Below, one piece after another: positions 25,556-35,070 of a stretch of 64,000 bases of DNA. A program made the translations under genes and the position numbers. Below the pieces are notes generated by a model. That model was not told where the DNA came from. It saw nothing but the letters and a program-made list of their open reading frames with translations, and made no database searches. The stretch's first letter is position 1; every line of letters begins with the position of its first letter. The stretch is from Streptomyces fumigatiscleroticus (GTDB lineage Bacteria; Actinomycetota; Actinomycetes; Streptomycetales; Streptomycetaceae). The stretch is from positions 124,001 to 188,000 of the forward strand of contig NZ_BMQF01000006.1 in NCBI RefSeq assembly GCF_014647975.1. Reading direction: 5' to 3'.

Positions 25556-25608
25556 GCGTCCCGGGCCGCCCGTGAGCCGCCCGGACCACCCGTGAGCCTC
25601 CTGGGCCG
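25549..25608. repeat. 20-bp imperfect tandem repeat, three copies
   Basis: Three 20-bp units each starting CCCGTGAGC run from 25549 to 25608, beginning inside the last codons of the terpene synthase gene. The pattern creates several in-frame or near-frame GTG/TGA combinations just after the stop. It is likely noncoding. Confidence 0.7.
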
Positions 25609-25816
25609 TCCGCGGCCGGTCCGGCATCCCCGCCGGGGAAGCTCGCCAACTCGCGGCGAATTCACCGACTTTACCCGAAACAGGACCTTCGAGGGCGGGT
25701 TGCCCGGGGATTCAACCCTCCCGTGGCGTTCGTCCTCCGCCCCGGCCGCCACGCGCCCACGGAAGCGTACGCTCGGCGCTGTCCTCACGAGTGGCCGACG
25801 ACGGGAAGTACGGCAC

Positions 25817-28729
25817 ATGGCGCCTGGACCGCGGCAACCGATCACCGGGCAAGGGCCGCCGCTGGAGCGCCGACGGGAACTGCGCGCGCTCGACACCGCG
25901 TTGACGCGGCTGCGCGACGCCGCCGACGGGGCGACGCGAGAAGGACGGCAGGGCGGGGTGCTGGCCTTCACCGGTCCGGCCGGTCTGGGCAAGACCACCC
26001 TCGTCGGCCAGGCACGCGTCCGGGCCGCGGCACACGGCTGCACGGTCCTGGCGGGCCGGGGCGGCGAGCACGAGCAGGAGCTGGCCTTCCGCATGGTGCG
26101 CCAGCTGATGCAGCCGGCCCTGGCGGCGATGGACGAGCCGGAACGCCGTGCCTTCCTGGGCGGTTGGTACGACGTCGTGGCCGCCGCGCTCGGCCTGGAG
26201 GCGACGGACACGGCGCGGGTGCCGGACCCCACCGGGGTGCGCGACGGGCTCGACTGGGTCATGACGCGCCTGGTCGTGACGCGGGCGCCCGTCGTGCTCC
26301 TCCTGGACGACCTGCACTGGGCCGACGCCGAGTCGCTGCGCTGGCTGGCGTCCTTCGCCTCGCGCGCCGAGGACCTGCCGCTGCTGATCATCGTCGCCTA
26401 CCGGCCGGACGAACTGCCGCCGGGGGCCACCGCGTTCCGCTCGCTGGCCGAGGGCCACGGCAACCGCCCGTACGCGCTGGAGCCGCTCACCGCCGCCGCC
26501 GTGGCCCGGATCGTCCGCGGCCAGGTGGGCGAGGGCGCCGAGGACGGGTTCTGCGAGGAGTGCTGGACGGTCACCGGCGGCAATCCCTTCGACACCGTCG
26601 AACTCGCCGTCCGGCTCGGTGAGCGCCGGATGAGGGGCGCCCGGGACGAACTGCCCGCGATGCGCACGCTCGCCTCCGCGCTCAAGGGCCCCGGACTGCT
26701 GGACCGGCTGCGCCGGCTCGGCCCGGCCACGGTCCGTTTCGCGTGGGCCTTGGCCGTCCTGGGCACCTCCGTCCCGCCGGAGCTCGCCGCCGCCATCGCG
26801 GTGGTCGGCAGCGCGGAGGCCACCGAGGCGGCCGAGCGGCTGCGCGCCGCCCGGATCCTCTCGGACACCCCCGTGCCGGGCGGCGCCGTGGAGTTCGCGC
26901 ATCCCCTCATCGCCCGGACGATCTACCGGGACATCCCCCCGGGCCTGCGCGTCGGTCTGCACAACGCGGCGGCCGAGGCCGTCCGCGCGGCGGGGCTCGG
27001 CCCCACCGCCGCCGCCCGGCACCTGCTGGAGGTGCCCTGCGACGGCCGGCCCACAGCGGTGACCTGCCTGCGGGAGGCCGCCCGCGAGTATCTGCGGGCC
27101 GGCGCCCCTCAGGCCGCCCGGCGCCTGTTGACCAGGGCGCTCCAGGAACCGCCCCCGGCCGAGGACCGGGCCGCGATCCTCCACGAACTCGCGGGTTCCA
27201 CCTTTCTGATCGACCCGGCGGCCACCGTCAGCCATCTCCGCGAGGCGCTGGCGGAGCCCGGCGTCGATCCCGGTCTGCGCGTCTCGATCGCCTACCGGCT
27301 CGCCCAGGCGCTGGCCCACACCGACCAGATGGCGGAGGCCGCGACCGTGGCCGAGCAGGAGGCGCGGCGGGCCGCCGATCCGCGGACCCGGCTGCGCATG
27401 CAGGCGGACCACTTCGTGTGGAGCGCCTTCCGCGCCGACGAGCCCGACTCCCCCGCCCGCTCCCGCAGACTGGCCCGGCTGGCCCGGCGCCTGCCCGGCC
27501 GGGGCCTGGAGGAGCGCTACATCCTGGGACTGCGGGCCTGGGACGCGCTGGTGCGCGGCGAGTCGCGGCGGATCGCCCTGGACTGCGCCGAGGAAGCCCT
27601 GGCCGGCGGGCTGAGCTGGACGGACGAGAACCGGGGTTTCGAGGTGCCGGTCTCCGTCGCCCTGGTGTTCATGTACTGCGACCAGCCCCGGCGGGCGGAG
27701 GAGCTGTTCACCAAGGGCGTCGCCGAGTGCGAGGCCAAGGGCTGGCGCGGTTCCCATCTGGCCCTGGGGCACACCCTGTTCGGCTACATCCGCTACCGCA
27801 GGGGCTGTCTGGCCGAGGCCGAGGAACTGGTGCGGGAGGGCCTGCGCATCGCCGACCGGGTGGAGGGCGCGGTCCCCGCCCAGTGGTTCGCCATCGGCAT
27901 CGCGATCCAGACCCTGCTGGCGCGCGGCCGGACCGCCGACGCCCGCCGGCTGGCCGACACCTACCGCTACGGCGAGGTGGTCCCGAACGCCGTCATCTAC
28001 CCCGATCCCCGCACCGTCTACGCGGAACTGCTGCTGGCCGAGGGGCGGCACGCGGAGGCCGGTGCCCTGCTGTCCGCGGTCGGCGACCGGCTGGAGGCGC
28101 GGGCCTGGCGCAATCCCGCCTGGTGCCCCTGGCAGCCCGATCTGGCCCGCGCCCTCGCCCCCACCGGCCCCGACCGGGCCGTCCGTCTGGCCCGGAGCGC
28201 CGTCGGGCGCGCCCGGGACTTCGGGGCCGCCTCCGTGATCGGCCAGGCCCTGCGCACCGAGGCGGAGGTGACCGGCGGACCCGCGGCGCTCGGCCTGTAC
28301 GCCGAGGCCGTCGACCATCTGGAACGGTCGCCCGCCGCCTACGAACTGGCCCGTGCCCTGGTCGGTCACGGTGCCGCGCTGTCCCGCGCCGGCCGGCTGA
28401 CGGAGGCCGCCGACCGGCTCTACCAGGGGCTGGAGGGCGCCGTGCACTGCGGCGCCGAGGCCCTGGCAGCCCAGGCCCGGGACGAGCTCTCGGCCGCCGG
28501 ACTGCGGCCGCTGCCCCTGCGCTACACCCAGACCGACACCCTCACCGCGCACGAGCGCCGTGCCGCCGAGATGACCGCCCAGGGCGACCCGGTGGCCGTG
28601 GTCGCCAAGGAGCTCCGGCTCACCGACCAGGGGGTGCGCCAGGTGTTGTCGTCCGTCTACCGGAAGATCGGCACCGACGCCTCGGGGCTGGCGAGGGCGC
28701 TGGAGACGTTCCCCCGGCAGCACACCTGA
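25817..28729 (+). CDS. Large ATP-binding LuxR-family (LAL) transcriptional regulator
   Basis: A 970-residue LAL regulator. An N-terminal AAA/STAND ATPase carries Walker A GPAGLGKTT near residues 53-61 and Walker B VVLLLDDLHWAD near 157-168. A long TPR-like helical middle follows (AARRLLTRALQEPPPAEDRA and others). A C-terminal LuxR-type HTH spans about 905-960 (LTAHERRAAEMTAQGDPVAV, KELRLTDQGVRQVLSSVYRK). Such proteins activate secondary-metabolite or catabolic genes in response to ATP or sugars. The frame is open to 25592, but ATG 25817 gives the usual compact N-terminus. Lying 260 bp after the terpene genes on the same strand, it is a candidate activator, without direct proof. Confidence 0.9.
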   Translation: MAPGPRQPITGQGPPLERRRELRALDTALTRLRDAADGATREGRQGGVLAFTGPAGLGKTTLVGQARVRAAAHGCTVLAGRGGEHEQELAFRMVRQLMQPALAAMDEPERRAFLGGWYDVVAAALGLEATDTARVPDPTGVRDGLDWVMTRLVVTRAPVVLLLDDLHWADAESLRWLASFASRAEDLPLLIIVAYRPDELPPGATAFRSLAEGHGNRPYALEPLTAAAVARIVRGQVGEGAEDGFCEECWTVTGGNPFDTVELAVRLGERRMRGARDELPAMRTLASALKGPGLLDRLRRLGPATVRFAWALAVLGTSVPPELAAAIAVVGSAEATEAAERLRAARILSDTPVPGGAVEFAHPLIARTIYRDIPPGLRVGLHNAAAEAVRAAGLGPTAAARHLLEVPCDGRPTAVTCLREAAREYLRAGAPQAARRLLTRALQEPPPAEDRAAILHELAGSTFLIDPAATVSHLREALAEPGVDPGLRVSIAYRLAQALAHTDQMAEAATVAEQEARRAADPRTRLRMQADHFVWSAFRADEPDSPARSRRLARLARRLPGRGLEERYILGLRAWDALVRGESRRIALDCAEEALAGGLSWTDENRGFEVPVSVALVFMYCDQPRRAEELFTKGVAECEAKGWRGSHLALGHTLFGYIRYRRGCLAEAEELVREGLRIADRVEGAVPAQWFAIGIAIQTLLARGRTADARRLADTYRYGEVVPNAVIYPDPRTVYAELLLAEGRHAEAGALLSAVGDRLEARAWRNPAWCPWQPDLARALAPTGPDRAVRLARSAVGRARDFGAASVIGQALRTEAEVTGGPAALGLYAEAVDHLERSPAAYELARALVGHGAALSRAGRLTEAADRLYQGLEGAVHCGAEALAAQARDELSAAGLRPLPLRYTQTDTLTAHERRAAEMTAQGDPVAVVAKELRLTDQGVRQVLSSVYRKIGTDASGLARALETFPRQHT

Positions 28730-28777
28730 ACCGGACCGCGCACCGGACCGCCGCGACCGCACGGCACGGTCCCGGAT

Positions 28778-30016
28778 TCACTCGGGCCGCAGGTCCGCCG
28801 ACAGGGAAGTGACCACCGCGACGGCGACCGGTTCGCCAGTGGCGGACCGTCCCAGCCAGACCGGCCAGGTCCCGTCGCCCTCGGTGCAGAAGGACACCAG
28901 GTCGCTGCCGGTCTCCTCGTCGGTGACGCGGAGGCAGCCGTCGGATATCGGCTCGGCCGCGGTGTCGTCGTCCTCCTCGTGGTAGCGCCGGACCTTCGCG
29001 GACAGCGTGTCCCAGGCCGAAGCGTCCGCGAAACCGCCGGCCGCGCCGTCGGTGGCGAAGCCGTAGGCGTGGCCGTCGAGCAGCAGCCGGGGGTCGTCTC
29101 GCTCGCTCAGAGCCATCGTCCACGTGAGCGCGGGCTCGTCGCGGATCAGCAGCCGCACGACCGGCTCCTCCGTCACCGGGAAACGTTCGCCGCAGAAGTC
29201 GCCCTCGCCGACGAGTACGGGGGCCTGAAGGGGATACGCACCGGGTGGGATGCGCTCGGTGAGCACCCTGGGTCCGTCCGGGTACATGGGGTCCGCGACG
29301 ACGAGCCGGCCGCTCGGGACACGGAGAGTGGCGATGTGGCGGACCCGGTCGACCGTCATCCCGCCCCAGGAGTCCGATGTGAACCGGGCGCCGGGCCAGA
29401 ACAGCTCCCCCAGGGCCAGCCCCGGACCGGCCGGCCGGGGCGGCCGCCACAGGGACCGGGGCTCGTCCGCGTCCGCCCGGGCGCCGAGGCCCACGGGGTC
29501 CTCCGGCCCGGCTGCCGGCTGAGCATCCGCACTTCCGGCTGCCCGGACGCCGAACGCCGACCGCGGATGCCATCGCCGTGACTCCGGTACGTCGGCGAGT
29601 GTGTGGTGCGATCCACCGCTCTCGCCGCGCTCCTGGAGCACCTTCCGTCCCTTGCCCTCGGGGAACAGCTCCACGGTGACACGCCAGGCGTCGCGCGCCC
29701 GGTCCGGCTGGTCCGGGGAGGCGTACCGCCGCTGCACGTAGTGCCGCAGGAAGAGACGGTCCGGTTCGAGCAGCCGCAGGTCCACCTCGTGGGTACGACG
29801 GCCCAGTTCGTCGTAGGCCCACTGGCCGACGTAGTGGTCCCGCCAGGCCACCAGGTGCACCTCCAGCGGCTCGGCACGTCCCGGCGCGCGACGCACCACC
29901 ACATACGGCTCGCCGCTGCCGTCCCGCCGCTCCGCCTCCTCCCGCGACAGCGGCCCGACCTCGCGGCGGGCCTCGGCGTCCCAGCCCCGCGCGTACACGA
30001 TGTCCGGCACACTCAT
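28778..30016 (-). CDS. DUF4241 domain protein
   Basis: A 412-residue soluble protein. The C-terminal half matches DUF4241: LRVPSGRLVVADPMYPDG, then IPPGAYPLQAPVLVG, RDEPALTWTMALSERDDPRL and FATDGAAGGFADASAWDTL. The N-terminal half (VVVRRAPGRAEPLEVHLVAW, HYVGQWAYDELGRRTHEVDL) is a separate domain I cannot name. DUF4241 is of unknown function; some members sit near toxin-immunity loci, but no toxin gene is seen here. ATG at 30016 follows a GGGGGGCGG tract. It is convergent with the LAL gene. Confidence 0.75.
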   Translation of the reverse strand: MSVPDIVYARGWDAEARREVGPLSREEAERRDGSGEPYVVVRRAPGRAEPLEVHLVAWRDHYVGQWAYDELGRRTHEVDLRLLEPDRLFLRHYVQRRYASPDQPDRARDAWRVTVELFPEGKGRKVLQERGESGGSHHTLADVPESRRWHPRSAFGVRAAGSADAQPAAGPEDPVGLGARADADEPRSLWRPPRPAGPGLALGELFWPGARFTSDSWGGMTVDRVRHIATLRVPSGRLVVADPMYPDGPRVLTERIPPGAYPLQAPVLVGEGDFCGERFPVTEEPVVRLLIRDEPALTWTMALSERDDPRLLLDGHAYGFATDGAAGGFADASAWDTLSAKVRRYHEEDDDTAAEPISDGCLRVTDEETGSDLVSFCTEGDGTWPVWLGRSATGEPVAVAVVTSLSADLRPE

Positions 30017-30111
30017 TCCCGCCGCCCCCCTTCGATCCACTGCCGGCACCGTAACGCTCACCACTGACAGCGGGGCCGACGCGGATCGTCCGCCGGTCGC
30101 GGCGGCGCGGG

Positions 30112-30534
30112 CTACCCGACGAACGACAGCCGCACGTGCCGGTCGGGGTTGTCCCGGTTGGTGTCGACCAGGCACACCGACTGCCAGGTCCCCAGCTCCA
30201 GCCGTCCGCCGACCACCGGCAGGGTCGCGTGCGGGGGGACGACGGCGGGCAGGACGTGGTCGCGGCCGTGCCCGGGGCTGCCGTGGCGGTGCTGCCAGCG
30301 GTCGTCGGCGGGGAGCAGGGTGTGCAGGGCGGCCAGCAGGTCGTCGTCGCTGCCCGCGCCGGTCTCGATGATCGCGATGCCGGCCGTGGCATGCGGGACG
30401 AAGACGTTGAGGAGGCCGTCGCGGCCGGCCGCCACCTCGCGCAGGAAGGACTCGCAGTCGCCGGTGATGTCGACGACCCTCTCCGTGGAGCCGGTGGCGA
30501 CGTTCAGGACCCGGGTGGTGAAGGCATCTGACAT
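30112..30534 (-). CDS. YjbQ/UPF0047 family protein (secondary thiamine-phosphate synthase-like)
   Basis: A 140-residue YjbQ-family protein. Signature segments are VFVPHATAGIAIIETGAGSD, NVATGSTERVVDITGDC, RHGSPGHGRDHVLPAVVPPH and LPVVGGRLELGTWQSVCLVD. E. coli YjbQ can replace thiamine-phosphate synthase when overproduced, so the family is annotated that way, but its physiological role is unclear. The trimeric beta fold uses the conserved histidines seen here for metal binding. ATG at 30534 gives family length. Confidence 0.9.
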   Translation of the reverse strand: MSDAFTTRVLNVATGSTERVVDITGDCESFLREVAAGRDGLLNVFVPHATAGIAIIETGAGSDDDLLAALHTLLPADDRWQHRHGSPGHGRDHVLPAVVPPHATLPVVGGRLELGTWQSVCLVDTNRDNPDRHVRLSFVG

Positions 30535-30618
30535 GCTCCCATCCTGACGCATGCGCCGGTCGCCACCGCGCAGCCCCCGCCAGGGAAGATCCACGCCCTC
30601 GGCACGGTTGGTTCAAAC

Positions 30619-31713
30619 GTGAACAGCACAGGAGTGCATGAGGTCCAGGTCGTCGTCGTGGGCGCCGGTCAGGCCGGCCTCTCCGCCGCCCACCATCTGC
30701 GGCGCACCGGGTTCGAGCCGGACCGTGACTTCGTGGTGCTCGACCACTCCCCCGCTCCCGGCGGCGCCTGGCAGTTCCGCTGGCCGTCGCTGACCTACGG
30801 CAAGGTGCACGGGATGCACTCCCTGCCCGGCATGGAGCTCACCGGCGCCGATCCGGCGCGGCCCTCGGCGGAGGTCGTCTCCGGCTACTTCGCCGCGTAC
30901 GAGCGCGCCTTCGACCTGCGGGTACGGCGCCCCGTCGACGTCCGCGCGGTACGCGAGGGCTCCGGAGGGCGGCTGCTGGTGGAATCCTCGGCCGGGACCT
31001 GGTCGACACGGGCGCTGATCAACGCGACCGGCACCTGGGACCGGCCCTTCTGGCCGCGCTACCCCGGGCAGGAGACCTTCCGGGGGCGGCAGCTGCACAC
31101 CGCGCAGTACACCGGGCCTGCGGAGTTCGCCGGTCTGCGGGTGGTCGTGGTGGGCGGGGGCGCGTCCGGTACCCAGCACCTGCTGGAGCTCGCGCCGTAC
31201 GCGGCCGCCACCACCTGGGTGACCAGACGTGAGCCCGTCTTCCGTGAGGGCCCCTTCGACGAGGAGGCGGGCCGGGCGGCGGTCGCGCTCGTGGAGGAAC
31301 GGGTACGGCAGGGGCTGCCGCCCCGGAGCGTGGTGTCGGTGACCGGGCTGCCGCTCAACGACGCGATCCGGCGGGGCCTGGCGGACGGCACCCTCGACCG
31401 CCGGCCCATGTTCGACCGGATCGTGCCCGACGGGGTGGAATGGACGGACGGGACTGCGGGGGCGCGGCACGTGGACGCCGACGTCATCCTGTGGGCGACC
31501 GGGTTCCGGGCCGCCATCGACCATCTGGCGCCGCTCAGGCTGCGCGAGGCGGGCGGCGGGATCCGGCTGGAGGGGACCCGCGCGGTCGCCGATCCGCGGA
31601 TCCATCTCGTCGGCTACGGTCCGTCGGCCAGCACCGTCGGCGCCAACCGGGCCGGACGCGCGGCCGTACGGGACATCAGGCGGCTGCTGGCCGGCCGGCC
31701 GGTCGCCGCGTGA
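30619..31713 (+). CDS. FAD/NAD(P)-binding flavoprotein monooxygenase-like oxidoreductase
   Basis: A 364-residue protein with two dinucleotide-binding motifs typical of flavin-dependent monooxygenases and related oxidoreductases: VVVVGAGQAGLSAAHHLRRT at the N-terminus (FAD) and RVVVVGGGASGTQHLLELAP (NADPH). INATGTWDRPFWP and DVILWATGFRAAI are the usual ATG loops. A C-terminal ASTVGANRAGRAAVRDIRRL follows. Substrate unknown; N- or S-oxygenation or Baeyer-Villiger-like chemistry is possible. The start is GTG 30619, opposite the YjbQ gene across 84 bp. Confidence 0.86.
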   Translation: MNSTGVHEVQVVVVGAGQAGLSAAHHLRRTGFEPDRDFVVLDHSPAPGGAWQFRWPSLTYGKVHGMHSLPGMELTGADPARPSAEVVSGYFAAYERAFDLRVRRPVDVRAVREGSGGRLLVESSAGTWSTRALINATGTWDRPFWPRYPGQETFRGRQLHTAQYTGPAEFAGLRVVVVGGGASGTQHLLELAPYAAATTWVTRREPVFREGPFDEEAGRAAVALVEERVRQGLPPRSVVSVTGLPLNDAIRRGLADGTLDRRPMFDRIVPDGVEWTDGTAGARHVDADVILWATGFRAAIDHLAPLRLREAGGGIRLEGTRAVADPRIHLVGYGPSASTVGANRAGRAAVRDIRRLLAGRPVAA

Positions 31714-31725
31714 TGCCCCGCCGGC

Positions 31726-32565
31726 TCATCCGGTCGTCGGCGCGCTGCGCTGGTTGCGGTTGAACTCGGCGACATTGCGCTGGTGCTCCTGGTAGTCGGC
31801 GGTGAAGCGGGTGTCGCCCGGCTTGACCGTGACGAAGTACAGCCAGTCGCCCGGGATGGGATCGATCGCGGCGCGCACCGCGTCCTCGCCGGGGTTGCCG
31901 ATGGGCGTGGGCGGCAGCCCCATGCGCTGGTAGGAGTTGTACGGGCTGTTGGTCCGGACGTCCTTCGCCGTGGTGCGCAGGGTGGAACGGTCGAGGGCGT
32001 AGTTGAGGGTGGAGTCCATCTGCAGCGGCATGCCCCGCTCCAGACGGTTGAAGACCACCCGGGCCACCTTGCCCATGTCGGTCCTGTTGGCGGCTTCGGC
32101 CTGCACGATGCTCGCGATGGTGACCGCCTGGTAGACGTTCATCGCGTTGCGCTGGGCGCCCGAGGCGATCGGAGCGCCGTTGAACCTCTTGTTGGCGGTG
32201 TCGACCATGAAGGACAGCAGCCGCTCGGGCGTCGCCTTGTCGTCGACCGGATACGTCGCCGGGAACAGGTACCCCTCGGGGTTTCCCTCGGCGTCGTCCG
32301 GCAGCTTCAGGCGGGCCTTGGCGAGTGACTTCCTGGTGGTGCCCGCGGGCACGTGGAGGGATTTGTCGACGGCCGCGTAGATCTGGCTCGCGCGCCAGCC
32401 CTCCGGGATCACCAGGCTCGCGGGGCGGGTGTGGCCGTCGCCCCCCGCACTCAGCAGCGGCACCGCCACGGCGGTGCCGGCCACGACGGCGCCGGTCACG
32501 ACCAGGACGAGACGGCCCCGGCGCGTCAGTCGAATCGTGCTCCGTGGCGGAGTGTTCATCTGCAT
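31726..32565 (-). CDS. mltG: MltG-like endolytic transglycosylase
   Basis: A 279-residue YceG/MltG-family protein. A single N-terminal transmembrane segment (LVLVVTGAVVAGTAVAVPLL) anchors it, with the catalytic domain outside. Family features are a LysM-like IPEGWRASQIYAAVDKSLHV region, IASIVQAEAANRTDMGKVAR containing the catalytic glutamate, VFNRLERGMPLQMDSTLNYA, and the highly conserved NSPYNSYQRMGLPPTPIGNP. MltG cuts nascent peptidoglycan and limits strand length. It is shorter than the divisome-linked MltG of Streptomyces (often more than 500 residues), so it may be a second copy. It is convergent with the flavoprotein gene. Confidence 0.9.
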   Translation of the reverse strand: MQMNTPPRSTIRLTRRGRLVLVVTGAVVAGTAVAVPLLSAGGDGHTRPASLVIPEGWRASQIYAAVDKSLHVPAGTTRKSLAKARLKLPDDAEGNPEGYLFPATYPVDDKATPERLLSFMVDTANKRFNGAPIASGAQRNAMNVYQAVTIASIVQAEAANRTDMGKVARVVFNRLERGMPLQMDSTLNYALDRSTLRTTAKDVRTNSPYNSYQRMGLPPTPIGNPGEDAVRAAIDPIPGDWLYFVTVKPGDTRFTADYQEHQRNVAEFNRNQRSAPTTG

Positions 32566-32608
32566 GCGGGCACGCTATCCCGCAAATGCTGACAAACCCG
32601 GCATATCG

Positions 32609-34411
32609 TCATTTTGTCGGCGCCAGTCGGGCGTCCCGGCGGACCAGCGTCGCATACCGCCCGTCCTGCGCCAGCAGCTCCTCGTGCGTACCCCGCTCGG
32701 CCACCCGCCCGGAGTCGAGAACGACGATCTGGTCGGCGCCCCGAATGGTGGACAGGCGGTGCGCGATGGTGAGCGTGGTGCGGTCGGCCGACAGCGCGTC
32801 GATCGCCTCCTGCACGGCGGCCTCGGTACGGGTGTCCAGGGCGCTGGTCGCCTCGTCGAGGATGAGCACGGGCGGGTCGCGCAGGATGGTGCGGGCGATG
32901 GCCAGACGCTGCTTCTCGCCGCCGGAGAAGCGGTGGCCGCGCTCGCCGACGACCGTGTCGTAGCCGTCGGGCAGGGACGCGATGTGGTCGTGGATCTGCG
33001 CCGCCTTCGCCGCCGCGACCAGTTCCTCGTCGGTGGCGTCCGGCTTGGCGAACCGCAGGTTCTCGGCGACCGAGGCGTGGAAGAGGTACGTCTCCTGCGA
33101 GACGACGCCGACCGCGCGGGCGAGGGTGTCGAAGTCCAGGTCGCGCACGTCGACCCCGTCGAGGGTGACGCGGCCGCCCGTGACGTCGTACAGCCGCGGC
33201 ACCAGATAGCCGAGCGTGGACTTGCCGGCGCCGGTCGGGCCGACGACGGCGAGACCGGAGCCCGCTGGCACGGTGACGTCGATGCCGTCGAGGACCGGGC
33301 CGCCCCGGTCGTCGTAGCGGAACTCGACGCCCTCGAAGCGGACCTCGCCCTTGATCTCGTCGAGACGGACGGGGTTCTCGCGCTCGGTGATGTCCACGGG
33401 CAGGTCGAGGTACTCGAAGATGCGCTGGAAGAGGGCGAGCGAGGTCTGGATCTGCACGCCGGTCGACAGCAGGCTGACGGCCGGCCGGAACAGGCCCTGC
33501 TGGAGCGAGACGAAGGCGACGATGGTGCCGAGGGAGACGGCCGGACCGCCCAGCTTGAGGGCGAGGCCCGCGGTCCAGTAGATGACGGCGGGCATGGCGG
33601 CCATGACGATCGTGATGACGGCCATGCGCCAGCGGCCCGCCATGTTCGACCTCACCTCGAGATCGACCAGACGCTCGGACTCGTCGGAGAAGGCCTTGGT
33701 GAGCGAGTCGGAGCGGCCCATGGTGCGGCCGAGCAGGATGCCGCTGACGGAGAGCGACTCGGTGACCGTGGCGGCCATCGCGGCCATCTGCTTCTGCCGC
33801 TGCGTGGTGATCTTCTTGCGCTCGTTGCCCACCCGGCGGCTGATCCACACGAAGACGGGGAGCAGCAGGAGCGAGACGACGGTCAGCCGCCAGTCCAGGG
33901 CGACCATCGCGACGATCGTGGCCACCACGCTGGTGAGGTTGGAGACCAGGGACGTGGCGGTGGAGGTCACGGTGGCCTGCATGCCGCCGATGTCGTTGGC
34001 GATGCGGGACTGGACCTCACCGGTGCGGGTGCGGGTGAAGAAGGCCAGCGACATGCGCTGGAGGCGGCCGTAGACGGCGGTGCGCAGGTCGTGCATGACG
34101 CGCTGGCCGACCGTCGTGGAGATCAGCGTCTGGAGCACGCCGAAGACGCTGGTGAGGACGGCGCTCAGGATCATACCGAGGGCCAGCAGGCTGAGCAGCC
34201 CGGTACGCCCCTCGGGGATCGCGACGTCCAGGATCTCCTTCAGCAGGAACGGCGTGGCGACCCCGACCAGCGACGAGGCGCCGACCAGCAGGCCGACGAG
34301 CGCGAGGCGGGCGCGGTAGGGACGGAAGAGCTTCAGGATGCGGCGGACCTGCCGGGGCTGTTCCTCGGCGCCGGCCGGCGGGGTCCAGGAGGGCTCGTGG
34401 TCGGGATGCAT
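32609..34411 (-). CDS. ABC exporter half-transporter (permease fused to ATPase)
   Basis: A 600-residue ABCB-type half transporter. Residues about 35-330 hold six membrane helices; 360-600 is the nucleotide-binding domain with Walker A VVGPTGAGKST, signature FSGGEKQRLAIAR (Phe for Leu, Glu for Gln), Walker B VLILDEATSALD and H-loop TIAHRLS. With one ATPase and no partner nearby it probably forms a homodimer exporting drugs or lipids. It is divergent from a MarR gene across a dyad-containing spacer, so induction by a MarR ligand is likely. Confidence 0.93.
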   Translation of the reverse strand: MHPDHEPSWTPPAGAEEQPRQVRRILKLFRPYRARLALVGLLVGASSLVGVATPFLLKEILDVAIPEGRTGLLSLLALGMILSAVLTSVFGVLQTLISTTVGQRVMHDLRTAVYGRLQRMSLAFFTRTRTGEVQSRIANDIGGMQATVTSTATSLVSNLTSVVATIVAMVALDWRLTVVSLLLLPVFVWISRRVGNERKKITTQRQKQMAAMAATVTESLSVSGILLGRTMGRSDSLTKAFSDESERLVDLEVRSNMAGRWRMAVITIVMAAMPAVIYWTAGLALKLGGPAVSLGTIVAFVSLQQGLFRPAVSLLSTGVQIQTSLALFQRIFEYLDLPVDITERENPVRLDEIKGEVRFEGVEFRYDDRGGPVLDGIDVTVPAGSGLAVVGPTGAGKSTLGYLVPRLYDVTGGRVTLDGVDVRDLDFDTLARAVGVVSQETYLFHASVAENLRFAKPDATDEELVAAAKAAQIHDHIASLPDGYDTVVGERGHRFSGGEKQRLAIARTILRDPPVLILDEATSALDTRTEAAVQEAIDALSADRTTLTIAHRLSTIRGADQIVVLDSGRVAERGTHEELLAQDGRYATLVRRDARLAPTK

Positions 34412-34545
34412 GGGCTCCTACGGGAGTCGAGACGGTGGGTGGCCGACGGTGCGGCCCGGCTCCGCGGCCGGGCTCCGGCACTCACGGTGGCCCGCGGACG
34501 GGAACCGGCGGGCGAACGGGCGGGCGAACCGGCGGCGGCGAACGG

Positions 34546-34578
34546 ATCATAGCTCATTGTTACCTATACTCACAATGA
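34546..34578. promoter_or_regulatory. MarR operator and promoter for the ABC exporter
   Basis: An A/T-rich island in the divergent spacer holds TCATTGT (34554-34560) and ACAATGA (34572-34578), a perfect 7-bp dyad with an 11-bp spacer. On the minus strand TTGTGA (34575-34570) and TATGAT (34551-34546), 18 bp apart, resemble a promoter for the exporter and bracket the dyad. MarR binding would block it (inference). Confidence 0.6.
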
Positions 34579-34602
34579 ACGGCATCCTGATATTGTTCCC
34601 GC

Positions 34603-35070
34603 ATGACCAGCCCCGATTCCGACGGCCTGCTCGCCGAGCAATTGCTGCGGCTCACCCGCCGGGTGCACCGCATCCAGAAGCACCACCTGGAGCGGCGCGG
34701 CCTCGGCATCACTCCGGCCCAGTCCCGGCTGCTGCGCGTCCTCGCGCACTACGGCTCACCGCCCCGCATGGCCGATCTGGCCGAGCGCCTGGAGGTGGTG
34801 CCGCGCGCCGTGACGACACTGGTCGACGGCCTGGAGGCGGCCGGCAAGGTACGCCGGGCACCGGATCCGGCCAATCGCCGTGTGACCCGCATCGAGCTCA
34901 CGGACGACGGACGCAAGGCCCTCCGGGAACTCCGCGGCGCCCGCCGATCGGCCGCGGAGGAGATCCTCGCCCCCCTGACGGACGAGCAGCGCAAGGTCCT
35001 CGGCGGGCTGCTCGACACACTGGTCGAGACAGAGGCCGGGGGGAACGGCGGCGGAAACAGGAGCGAGTGA
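34603..35070 (+). CDS. MarR family transcriptional regulator
   Basis: A 155-residue MarR regulator with the winged-helix core: LLRVLAHYGSPPRMADLAER, LEVVPRAVTTLVDGLEAAGK and VRRAPDPANRRVTRIELTDD, the last being the wing with the usual D-x-R-x2-R. It starts MTSPDSDGLLAEQLLRLTRR. It is divergent from the ABC exporter and likely represses it and itself via the dyad at 34554-34578. The 3' flank is filled by repeats. Confidence 0.92.
   Translation: MTSPDSDGLLAEQLLRLTRRVHRIQKHHLERRGLGITPAQSRLLRVLAHYGSPPRMADLAERLEVVPRAVTTLVDGLEAAGKVRRAPDPANRRVTRIELTDDGRKALRELRGARRSAAEEILAPLTDEQRKVLGGLLDTLVETEAGGNGGGNRSE

Noticed and set aside
25712..28762. 1016-residue reverse frame opposite the LAL regulator
   Set aside because: Gly/Gln/Val-rich antisense product with no domains; the forward frame has Walker motifs and an HTH.
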